NCBI RefSeq assembly: GCF_002262885.1
Contig: NZ_NKYF01000001.1
Coordinates: 868,001-932,000 of the forward strand
Length of the DNA: 64,000 nt
Source: Pseudonocardia sp. MH-G8
GTDB taxonomy: Bacteria; Actinomycetota; Actinomycetes; Mycobacteriales; Pseudonocardiaceae
Direction: 5' to 3'
Shown: piece by piece, positions 9,241 to 16,964 of the stretch
How positions within the stretch are numbered: position 1 is the stretch's first letter
How the letters are laid out: each line of letters begins with the position of its first letter
Made by a program: the position numbers and the translations under genes
The notes under the pieces: model-generated
The model's input: only the letters and a program-made list of their open reading frames with translations
The model's database searches: none
Told to the model about the DNA's origin: nothing

Positions 9241-10727
9241 GCGGCTCCCTCCTCGGGGACGGGGGTCAGCGCTGTCTGTTCGCTCCGCCGAGCTCCGCTC
9301 AGCGTCGGCGGGTCGCTCTCGGCGAGCCAGGCGCAGATCCCGCGCACGGTGTCGCCACAGCCCCCGCACCCGGTGGTGGCGCGCGTCGCGCGGGCGAGCG
9401 CGCCGACGTCGGTGTGGCCGTCGCGCCAGGCGGCGACCAGCGCGCCCTTCGTGACGGAGTTGCACCGGCACACGACGGCGGCCGCGGGCAGCCGGCCCGG
9501 GTCGGCGGTCTCCGGGGCACCGGGGAGCGCGCGCCCGAACAGCAGGCCGAGCCGGTCGCTGGGCGCGGGCTGGCCGGTGTCGTAGTACTGGATCATCGAC
9601 GCGGCCGCCTCGGGCAGGCCGATCATCGCGCCGCCGACGACGCGGTCGCCGTGCAGCGCGAGCGTGGCGTAGCGGCCACCGGCGGGGTCGGCGAAACGCA
9701 GCACCTCGGCGTCGCCGCCGGCGAGCACGGCGGGGTCGCCGACGGTGGCGAGGTCGACGTCGCGGGCCTTGAGCCGGGTGACGGCGCGGGTGCCGCGGTA
9801 GCGGGCGGCCGGGTCGGTGCCGGTCAGCAGGTCGGCCAGCACGGCGGCCTGCTCCCAGCCCGGCTGCACCAGCCCCGCGGGCGTGCCGGGGTGCTGGGCG
9901 CAGTCGCCGATCGCGTGCACCCGCTCGTCCGAGGTGGCGAGCCGGTCGTCGACGAGCACGCCACGGTCCACGACGATCCCCGCACCCGCGGCGAGCCCGG
10001 CCTCGGCGCGCACCCCCGCGGAGACGACCAGCGCGTCGGCGGCGATGAGCTCGCCGTCCGCGCCGCGCAACCCCGCGTCGGGCTCCCACGCGACCGCGGA
10101 GAACCCGAGCCGGACCTCCACTCCGAGGCGGGCCATCGTCGCGGCGAGGACCTCGCCTGCGCCGGAGTCGAGCTGGCGCTCCATGAGGTGCGGGGCGGGG
10201 TGCACGACCGTCGCGCGCACCCCCCGGCCGGCCAGCCCGCGCGCGGCCTCGCAGCCGAGCAGGCCGCCGCCGAGCACGGCGAACCGGGCCCCGGGGCGCG
10301 CCAGGGCGAGGATGCGCTCGCAGTCGTCGAGGTCGCGGAAGGTGACGACCCGATCGTCGTCGAGGCCGTCGAGCGGCGGCAGCCACGCCCGGCTGCCGGT
10401 GGCGAGGACGAGCTCGTCGTAGCGCACCGCGGTGCCGTCCGAGCAGCGCACCACCCGCGCGGCCCGGTCGATCGCGGTGACCGCGACGCCGGTGCGCAGG
10501 TCGACGCGGTGCCGCGCGGCCCAGCCGGGCGGGTGCAGCTGCACGGCCTGCGCCGTCAGCCCGCCGCTCAGCACGGTGGACAGCAGCACCCGGTTGTACG
10601 CCGGGCGCGGCTCGGCCCCGAGCACGGTGAGACGCACCCGCCGGCCCTCGGGGTCCCGGCGCCGCACCTCCTCGGCGAACCGGGCACCGACCATCCCGTG
10701 CCCCGCGACCACGACCCGTCTGCTCAC
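9237..10727 (-). CDS. NasB-like flavoprotein, likely electron donor to nitrate reductase
   Basis: The 496-residue protein resembles the front half of NirB: an N-terminal FAD motif VVVAGHGMVGAR, a second nucleotide-binding motif VLGGGLLGCE, and a C-terminal BFD-like iron-sulfur region with CRCNSVTKGAL and CGGCG. There is no siroheme domain. This layout is that of the NasB electron-transfer subunit, which passes NADH electrons to the molybdenum nitrate reductase NasA; nasA itself is 8 kb away at 18982-21051. It is the first gene of the nitrite operon and has a GTG start with a weak ribosome-binding site. The NasB role is inferred from domain layout and context. Confidence 0.8.
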   Translation of the reverse strand: MSRRVVVAGHGMVGARFAEEVRRRDPEGRRVRLTVLGAEPRPAYNRVLLSTVLSGGLTAQAVQLHPPGWAARHRVDLRTGVAVTAIDRAARVVRCSDGTAVRYDELVLATGSRAWLPPLDGLDDDRVVTFRDLDDCERILALARPGARFAVLGGGLLGCEAARGLAGRGVRATVVHPAPHLMERQLDSGAGEVLAATMARLGVEVRLGFSAVAWEPDAGLRGADGELIAADALVVSAGVRAEAGLAAGAGIVVDRGVLVDDRLATSDERVHAIGDCAQHPGTPAGLVQPGWEQAAVLADLLTGTDPAARYRGTRAVTRLKARDVDLATVGDPAVLAGGDAEVLRFADPAGGRYATLALHGDRVVGGAMIGLPEAAASMIQYYDTGQPAPSDRLGLLFGRALPGAPETADPGRLPAAAVVCRCNSVTKGALVAAWRDGHTDVGALARATRATTGCGGCGDTVRGICAWLAESDPPTLSGARRSEQTALTPVPEEGAA

Positions 10728-10772
10728 GGCGACCGACGGTAGGTAGCCGGAGTTACGACGGTGGGGCCCTCC

Positions 10773-10788
10773 GTGACGGGAAGGTAAC
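10773..10788 (-). promoter_or_regulatory. Candidate GlnR half-sites ahead of the nasB-nirBD operon
   Basis: Reading on the minus strand, GTTAC is followed after six bases by GTCAC, starting 61 bp upstream of the nasB-like gene. Actinobacterial GlnR boxes are built of GTnAC and GAAAC half-sites with this 11-bp phasing. The match is partial (the second half-site is GTCAC rather than GAAAC). The neighbouring NnaR gene and a similar array at narK make it more credible. Confidence 0.4.
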
Positions 10789-10924
10789 GCCACTCGCACA
10801 TCACCGGGCCGTCCCGGTGAGGCCACCGGGGCGCACCGCTACCCCGAGTGGCGTACCGCGCACCACCAACGGCTGACATGATTGCCGTGCTTCGGGCGCA
10901 TCCGATGGGGGGCAGCGGTCGCAG

Positions 10925-11458
10925 ATGGACAGGGACGCGGATTCAGCGGCACGTCGGGGAGATGAGCGGGGTTCCGTTCCCGACCGGCAGATCGGTGTGC
11001 TGGTCCGTGCCGTGGTCGAACGGGCTGCACCCGAAGAGATCCCGATGGTGGACGGGCTGGGCGAGATGGGCGACGAGGCCGCCGTCGAGCTGTTGTCGAA
11101 AGCGGGCCCACGGGACGAGCGGCTCGGGTTCGGCTGGACGGACGTCGCGATCCTCGTCACCCCCGTGCTGTACATCGTGCTCGACCAGGCCGTCCGGAAG
11201 CTCGTCGACGATTCGATCGACGGTGCGCGCCGCGGCGTGCTCCGTCGGCTCCGGTCGACGATGCAGCGCCGGACGGAGGGACGGGGCGTCCCGCCGCTGT
11301 CCGACGAGCAGATCGCGGAGATCCGCGACCGGGTGACGGTCCTCGCCGTGGAGCGCGGGGTGCCGGACGACAAGGTCGAGCGGGTCCGCGACGCCGTCGT
11401 CGAGGTGCTCTCGAGTGGCGACAGGGAGGGTTCGGCAGGGACGCCACCGACCGACTGA
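10925..11458 (+). CDS. Unknown protein coupled to an M48-type protease
   Basis: I do not recognise this 177-residue protein. The first 75 residues are charged, a hydrophobic stretch WTDVAILVTPVLYIVLDQAV near residues 75-95 could be one membrane segment, and the rest is basic then acidic and looks helical. Its stop overlaps the ATG of the membrane metalloprotease (TGATG), so the two are translationally coupled and probably work together; the protein could be a substrate, inhibitor or chaperone of the protease. A weak GCAG lies just before the ATG. The region between it and the nasB-like gene (about 200 bp) holds the divergent promoters. Confidence 0.7.
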   Translation: MDRDADSAARRGDERGSVPDRQIGVLVRAVVERAAPEEIPMVDGLGEMGDEAAVELLSKAGPRDERLGFGWTDVAILVTPVLYIVLDQAVRKLVDDSIDGARRGVLRRLRSTMQRRTEGRGVPPLSDEQIAEIRDRVTVLAVERGVPDDKVERVRDAVVEVLSSGDREGSAGTPPTD

Positions 11459-14199
11459 TGCAGCCACGCCTTCCCCCGCCGCCGCCCTCGCCCGTACACG
11501 CACTCGGCTCGGGAACCGGGCTGCGCTTCGTTCTGCTGATGGTGCTGGTCGTCGCGAGCACCGTCGCGATGATGTCCGAGCACGTCGTGCTCCGGCGCTT
11601 GCTCGGCGATCCGAACAACGACTCCGCGGGATGCAACCTCGCAGCCGGATACGACCCCTCCGGGGCCTATTGGGGAAACGTCGCCGCCCTGGCCGGCAGG
11701 AATGCGGAGGCGCTGGAGTCCTGCATCCAACCGTTCCGGACGCCGTGGTGGGCACCGTTCGTCGTGATCGGAGCGGTCTTCGCACTCGCGGCGGTGCTCT
11801 GCTGGGTGATGCCGGTCTGGCGGATCCGACGCCGCCGCCTGCGCCCGCTCGCCCCGTCATCCGAGGCGGGTGCCGCCGTTCACGACCTGGCCGCACGGGT
11901 CGGCGTCCCGTCGGTCCACGTGGTCGTCGACTGGGCATCGTCGTCGATCAACGCGGTCGCGTTCGGCCGTCCGGGTCGCACGTGGGTCTCGCTGCCAGGC
12001 GGTCTCCTCGTCACCAGGGGCACCCATCCCGACCGCTTCGCCGCGATCGTCCTGCACGAACTCGCGCACGTGCGCTACCGCGACGCGGGGATCACCTACG
12101 CGACGATCGCGCTCTGGCGGGTCTTCGTGCTGACGATGCTCGTGCCGTACCTGGCCTTCTACGCCGACCTGATCGTGACGGGCCAGTTCTTCCTGACCGA
12201 CGACCCCCATCAGGTCTTCCTGGCGACGTCGGGTCCGGCCTACGCGCGGTCGCTGGCGATGGGCCTGTTCACGGCGCTGCTCGTCTACCTGTCCCGGTCG
12301 GACATCCTCCGGACCCGTGAGCTCTACGCGGACCGGCGCGCGGTCGACTGGGGTGCCTCGCGCCGGGTGTGGGACGTGGAGGCGCCCCGGTCGGCGCGAT
12401 CGCGGCGCGCGCTGCACCCGATCGCCTCGGCGGCATCCGCCCTCCTCGCCACGCACCCGAGCTGGGCCCAGCGGGCGCGCGCGCTCGGGGATCCCCTCGT
12501 CCTCCTCCGGGTCCCGGCGCTGCCGACCTTCCTCACCGGCGCCGCCGCCGCGCTGATCGACAACCACCTGGAGCTGGTTCCGGGCTGGACGGGTCCGTCG
12601 CTCGGATGGGTCGGTGCGGCGCTCGCCGGAGCACTGATCGTCGGCACCACGTGCCTCACCCTGTGGCGGCGGACCGCACTCGCGATGACCGTCGGACGGG
12701 AAACGCCCTCGGGAGCGGGCACCGGGTTCTGGCTCGGCGCCGGGCTGATGACGGGGAGCGTCTTCGTCGGCATCGCGCCGCAGCGCGACATGTGGCTCGC
12801 CACGGCGCCGTGGCTGACGCTCCTGCTGGGCCTGCTGGCGTTCGTCGTGACCTGCTGGACCGCCCAATGCGCCCGCCTCCTGCTCGCGGCGGTACCCCCG
12901 AGGTGGGTACGGGTCCCCGCCGCCGCCGGCCTGCTCACCACCGCGGCCGTCCTCGCGTTCTGGCTGAACTGGTGGCGGGCGGGGCCGGACCTGTTCCGGC
13001 CCGAGGTGGCCTCCTACCTGGTCCAGCTCGGCATCCCCGACTTCGGGTCGCTGACCCCGATCGTGATCATGTCGGTGACCGCCGTGGGGACGCTCGGCCC
13101 CCTGCTGGTGTGGTCCACCGCGGCGCTCTGGCTCGTACCGCTCGCCGCGTGGCTCAGCCCCGCTCCGGAGGTCTGGCTCGCCGCCCACAGCGGGCTGCCG
13201 CCGCTGCGCCGCGTGCTCGGCGCCGGCGGGCTGGCGGCGCTCGTGTCCTGCGTCCTCGCCGGCGCCGTCGTACTCGCCCCGATCGATCTCTCGGCCTCGG
13301 GTGTCCGGTTCGCCGGAGCGCTCCTGATCGCACTCCTCGCGGGACCCCTGGCACTCGCGGCGCTGTCGGCGGCGCTGGCCGGTGCCCGGGCCGGCATGCT
13401 CGTGGGCGCCGTCGTGGCGGGCGTGGGTGTGCTCGTCGGCAGCGTGGCTATCGCGGTCGCACTCACGGGCCTCGGCTGCGTGGCGTCGCTCGTCGGGCCC
13501 ACCACGTGCAGCACGTTCGCGGCGCAGACGTGGCTCTTCCTCCGCTGGGTCGTCCTCCCGTTCCTCACGCCCGGGATCGTCGTGGCGGCGGTGCTGGCGC
13601 TCGTGGCCTCGAGCGCCGTCGGACTGCTCCGTCGCGGCCCGCCCGGGGCCCGGGGTGGCGCGGTGCAGGCCCCGATGTCCGCCCGGCCGACCACTCCGCG
13701 GGTCCGACGGCTCGCCGTCGTCGCGATCGCGGTCCCGGCCATCGGCCTGAGCACGTTGACGAGTACGGCGCCGATCTTCTCGACGCCCGGCCGGGTCTCG
13801 GTGGACCCGACCCAGCCGGTGACCGCCCCGATCCCGGTCCCGGAATCGCCGCGGGTCCGGGAAGCCCAGGTCGTCGCATGGCTGCAGTACGGCGGGCAGG
13901 ATCTGCGCACGACCCTGGTCACCGTGCAGCGCGAGCTCGCCGCCGACACCGACACCGTCCGTGCAGGGTGCGTGCGCCTCGCCCGGTGGGCGGACGACGC
14001 GAAGGCGTACTTCACCGTTCCCGATCCCGGCCAGCAGATCCGGTGGGAGCGGGCGCAGTCGCTCGCGCGGACCGCGAGCGCGGACTGCCTGGCGGCCCTC
14101 GCCGCCCGGGACAGCGCCGCGCTCGGGGCCGCCCTCCGCCGCGCCGACGAGGCCGTCGGGCTCGCGCTCGCGGTCTTCGAGTGGCTGGACGGCTGGTGA
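11458..14199 (+). CDS. Polytopic M48-family (Ste24/HtpX-like) metalloprotease
   Basis: The 913-residue protein has one membrane segment near residue 25, another near 100-118, then a protease domain with the zinc motif HELAH at residues 200-204 and the downstream ligand in RELYADRRAVDW (Glu288), as in the M48 family. Many hydrophobic segments follow between about 365 and 745, and a soluble C-terminal part of about 150 residues ends the protein. M48 enzymes such as HtpX are normally about 300 residues, so more than half of this protein is extra membrane and tail sequence with no family I can name. It starts on the stop of the preceding unknown gene. The substrate is unknown. Confidence 0.8.
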   Translation: MQPRLPPPPPSPVHALGSGTGLRFVLLMVLVVASTVAMMSEHVVLRRLLGDPNNDSAGCNLAAGYDPSGAYWGNVAALAGRNAEALESCIQPFRTPWWAPFVVIGAVFALAAVLCWVMPVWRIRRRRLRPLAPSSEAGAAVHDLAARVGVPSVHVVVDWASSSINAVAFGRPGRTWVSLPGGLLVTRGTHPDRFAAIVLHELAHVRYRDAGITYATIALWRVFVLTMLVPYLAFYADLIVTGQFFLTDDPHQVFLATSGPAYARSLAMGLFTALLVYLSRSDILRTRELYADRRAVDWGASRRVWDVEAPRSARSRRALHPIASAASALLATHPSWAQRARALGDPLVLLRVPALPTFLTGAAAALIDNHLELVPGWTGPSLGWVGAALAGALIVGTTCLTLWRRTALAMTVGRETPSGAGTGFWLGAGLMTGSVFVGIAPQRDMWLATAPWLTLLLGLLAFVVTCWTAQCARLLLAAVPPRWVRVPAAAGLLTTAAVLAFWLNWWRAGPDLFRPEVASYLVQLGIPDFGSLTPIVIMSVTAVGTLGPLLVWSTAALWLVPLAAWLSPAPEVWLAAHSGLPPLRRVLGAGGLAALVSCVLAGAVVLAPIDLSASGVRFAGALLIALLAGPLALAALSAALAGARAGMLVGAVVAGVGVLVGSVAIAVALTGLGCVASLVGPTTCSTFAAQTWLFLRWVVLPFLTPGIVVAAVLALVASSAVGLLRRGPPGARGGAVQAPMSARPTTPRVRRLAVVAIAVPAIGLSTLTSTAPIFSTPGRVSVDPTQPVTAPIPVPESPRVREAQVVAWLQYGGQDLRTTLVTVQRELAADTDTVRAGCVRLARWADDAKAYFTVPDPGQQIRWERAQSLARTASADCLAALAARDSAALGAALRRADEAVGLALAVFEWLDGW

Positions 14200-14348
14200 A
14201 ACAGCAACGGCAACGCGGGGATCGGGAAACCCGGACCGGTTTCCAGGGGTACTGGTCGCGTCGCGTCACAGACGAGCACCGGATCGTCTACGAGATCGTC
14301 GAGGACGAGATCCGGATCGCCGCCTGCCGCTACCGCTACACGCGCTGA
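14196..14348 (+). pseudogene. YoeB/Txe-type toxin remnant
   Basis: A 50-residue reading frame, opening with a GTG that overlaps the stop of the protease gene, ends in GYWSRRVTDEHRIVYEIVED and then IRIAACRYRYTR. This closely matches the last 30 residues of YoeB-family ribosome-dependent mRNA interferases (in E. coli GFWSRRITEEHRLVYAV and IAACRYHY). The first 35 or so residues of the roughly 84-residue toxin are absent and the catalytic His of CRYHY is Arg here, while the Arg of EHR is kept. No YefM antitoxin gene is visible next to it. I read it as a decayed toxin; a small active peptide is unlikely. Confidence 0.72.
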
Positions 14349-14354
14349 CGGCGC

Positions 14355-15902
14355 TCACCGGCCACGCACCGGGCGGCCCCAGTCCGTGCCCTCCCGCAGC
14401 GGCCGCTTGAGGATCTTGCCGCCCGGGTTGCGCGGCAGTGGTTCGCCGCGCACGACGACGAACTGCGGGAGCTTGAAGTCCGCCAGCCGCCCCTGCAGGT
14501 GGCCCAGCACGGCGTCCGCGTCGAGGCCGGCACCGGGCGCCGGGACGACCACCGCGCCCACCTTCTCCCCCATCACGTCGTCTGGCACGCCGACCACGGC
14601 GGCCTCGGCCACGCCCGGCACGGCGGCGAGGGCGTTCTCCACCTCCACGCAGTACACGTTCTCGCCACCGCGGTTGATCATGTCCTTGACCCGGTCGACG
14701 ATGTGCACGAGACCGTGCGCGTCGATCCGGGCCAGGTCACCGCTGTGCAGCCAGCCGTCGACGAAGGTGGCGCGGGTGGCGTCGGGCTTGTTCCAGTAGC
14801 CGGCCACCACGTTCGGCCCGCGGATCAGCAGCTCGCCCACGCCGCTCGTCGCGTCGAGCACGTCCAGCGACAGGTCCACGACCGGCGCGGCGAACCCGAC
14901 GGAGTCGGCGTGCGCGGCCGCCCACTCGTGGGGCAGGTAGGTGGCGATCGAGGAGGTCTCGGTGAGGCCGAACCCGTTGCCGACGCGGGCGTTCGGGAAC
15001 CGGTCGGTGACCCGGTGCACCAGCGAGGGCGCGATGGGCGCGCCGCCGTAGGAGATCCGGGTGACCGCGCCGACGTCGAACTCGCCGAAGTCCGGCTGCG
15101 CCATCGCGAGGGCGTAGATCGCGGGCACGCTGGTGAGCACGGTGATCCGCTCCTCGACGACGGTGCGCAGGAACGCCCGCACGTCGAAGGCGGGCAGCAC
15201 GACGGTGGTGCCGCCGATCGCGAGCTGCACGAGGAGCTGGCTGTTGCAGCCGGTGACGTGGAACAGCGGCACCGAGACGAGGTTGCGCAGCGACGGCCCT
15301 TCGGCGCGGTCCACGCCCGTCACCCGCAGCGCCGTCTCCACATTGGACAGGAAGTTCTCGTGCGAGGTCATCGCACCCTTGGGGAAGCCCGTGGTCCCGC
15401 TCGTGTAGAAGATCGCCGCCAGGTCCACGGGGGTGAGCGCGTCGGCGGCGTGCGGTGGCCCGTCCGGCAGCGGTTCGCCGGGGCGCAGCACGACGGCAGC
15501 GCCGGAGTCGGAGAGCACGTACTCGACCTCCGGCGGCGCGAAGCGGGTGTTCACCGGCACCGCGACGGCGCCGGCGAGCTGCGTGCCGAGGAACCCGAGC
15601 ACCCAGTCCACCCCGGCCGGGAGCAGGATGGCCACGCGTTCCCCGCGCCCGACGCCCGCCGCCACGAGCCCGCCCGCGACCCGGGTCGCGCGGTCCCACA
15701 GCTGCCGGTAGGTCAGCCGCTGCCCGCCGACCTCGACGAGCGCCTCGACGTCCGGGAACCGCTCGACGCTCGCCCGCACCATCGCGACGAGCGAGTCCGA
15801 CAGCGCCGCGTAGTGCGCCACCCCGGACACGTCCCGCTCGATCCCCGACACGTCGAAGGGCGCGTCGCCGCGGGGGTGGGGCTCGACCGCCATGCCGCTC
15901 AT
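14355..15902 (-). CDS. Fatty-acyl-CoA synthetase-like AMP-forming ligase
   Basis: A 515-residue member of the ANL superfamily, activating a carboxylic acid to its CoA thioester through an acyl-adenylate. The P-loop signature YTSGTTGFPKGAMTSH, the motif GFGLTETSS, the hinge region HSGDLARID and the C-terminal catalytic lysine in GGKILKRPLRE are all present. The ATG overlaps the stop of the upstream phosphotriesterase-family gene (ATGA), so the two form an operon. Substrate is not predictable; the context suggests a carboxylic acid released by hydrolysis of an ester or lactone. It is convergent with the toxin remnant, only six bases away. Confidence 0.9.
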   Translation of the reverse strand: MSGMAVEPHPRGDAPFDVSGIERDVSGVAHYAALSDSLVAMVRASVERFPDVEALVEVGGQRLTYRQLWDRATRVAGGLVAAGVGRGERVAILLPAGVDWVLGFLGTQLAGAVAVPVNTRFAPPEVEYVLSDSGAAVVLRPGEPLPDGPPHAADALTPVDLAAIFYTSGTTGFPKGAMTSHENFLSNVETALRVTGVDRAEGPSLRNLVSVPLFHVTGCNSQLLVQLAIGGTTVVLPAFDVRAFLRTVVEERITVLTSVPAIYALAMAQPDFGEFDVGAVTRISYGGAPIAPSLVHRVTDRFPNARVGNGFGLTETSSIATYLPHEWAAAHADSVGFAAPVVDLSLDVLDATSGVGELLIRGPNVVAGYWNKPDATRATFVDGWLHSGDLARIDAHGLVHIVDRVKDMINRGGENVYCVEVENALAAVPGVAEAAVVGVPDDVMGEKVGAVVVPAPGAGLDADAVLGHLQGRLADFKLPQFVVVRGEPLPRNPGGKILKRPLREGTDWGRPVRGR

Positions 15903-16885
15903 CCCTCCCGCGGTGTGAAGTAGCGGCGCGGGTTGTCCACGAGCATCGCCGTGATCTGCGCGTCGGTGACGCCCTTGTCGCGCAGCGCGGGCAGCACGTC
16001 GCGGTGGATGTGCTCGAAGTGCCAGTTGGGCACGGCCTGCTCCTTCGTGGCCTGCCACGCCTCGCCGGAGAAGAAGTCGATGTAGCAGGAGGCGTCCTGC
16101 GAGAGCACGATCCGGTCGGCGTAGCCCTGTTCGCAGAGCACGGCGATCGTGGCGACCCGGTCGGCCGTGGTGTTGTACATGTCCAGGCCGAAGCGGTCGC
16201 AGCCGATCGTGGCCCCCTGGTCCATGATCCACTTGAGGTGGTCGAGGTCGTTGGTGTCGCCCGCGTGCCCGATGACGACCTTCGTGAGGTCCACGCCCTC
16301 CTGCGCGTAGAGCTCCATGGCGAGGCGGCCCGTCCGGTGCGCGGCGTTCGTGTGCACGGTGATCGGCACCCCGGTCTCGCGGTGCACCGCGCAGATCGCC
16401 TTCTGCACGCGCGTCTGGTCCTCGGTGAGCCCGCGCGCCTCCACCACGCACTTGAGGAATGCGGCCTTCACCCCGGTGTCTCCGATGCCTTCCCGGATGT
16501 CGCGCAGGAACATCTGCGTCATCAGCTCCGGGCCACCCAGCTCGGTGCCCGGGCCCCGGTAGTGGAAGAAGTGCGGGATCTCGTCGAAGGTGTACAAGCC
16601 GGTGGCCACGACGATGTTGAGGTCCACCTCGGCGTTGATCCGCTGCACGCGCGGCAGGTAGCGGCCCAGCCCGATGACGGTGGGATCGACGATCGTGTCG
16701 ACGCCGAGCGCGGCGAGCGAGCGCAGCTTGCCGATCGCGTCGTCGACCCGCACCTGTTCGTCCCACCACTCGTCGCCGTAGTTCTGCATGACGTCCGGGG
16801 TGAGCACGAAGACGTGCTCGTGCATCAGCGTCACACCCAGGTCGGCGAGCTCCACCGGCCCGCGCACCGTCTCGACCGCAACCAT
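15899..16885 (-). CDS. Phosphotriesterase-family metal-dependent hydrolase
   Basis: The 328-residue protein shows the full binuclear-metal set of the phosphotriesterase family in the amidohydrolase superfamily: HEH near residues 22-24, a lysine for carboxylation in AFLKCVVE, histidines in ITVHTNA and VIGHAGD, and a late aspartate in VLSQDAS. Members include organophosphate hydrolases and lactonases such as the M. tuberculosis Php protein (Rv0230c). GAGGAGGAGG lies just before the ATG. It is co-transcribed with the acyl-CoA ligase, so lactone or ester opening followed by CoA activation is a plausible short pathway; that coupling is an inference. Confidence 0.88.
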   Translation of the reverse strand: MVAVETVRGPVELADLGVTLMHEHVFVLTPDVMQNYGDEWWDEQVRVDDAIGKLRSLAALGVDTIVDPTVIGLGRYLPRVQRINAEVDLNIVVATGLYTFDEIPHFFHYRGPGTELGGPELMTQMFLRDIREGIGDTGVKAAFLKCVVEARGLTEDQTRVQKAICAVHRETGVPITVHTNAAHRTGRLAMELYAQEGVDLTKVVIGHAGDTNDLDHLKWIMDQGATIGCDRFGLDMYNTTADRVATIAVLCEQGYADRIVLSQDASCYIDFFSGEAWQATKEQAVPNWHFEHIHRDVLPALRDKGVTDAQITAMLVDNPRRYFTPREG

Positions 16886-16964
16886 CGGCGCCTCCTCCTC
16901 GAGTCCCCGGGGGTTGATCGTGTCCCGGATCACACCCTTGCGGCAAGGGAGCACACTCGCGGCC

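Noticed and set aside
7249..9585. Plus-strand open frame opposite nirB
   Set aside because: It is low-complexity Arg/Ala/Asp sequence opposite an enzyme with all cofactor motifs.
14196..14348. A working YoeB toxin
   Set aside because: About 35 N-terminal residues are missing, the catalytic His is Arg and no antitoxin gene is adjacent.
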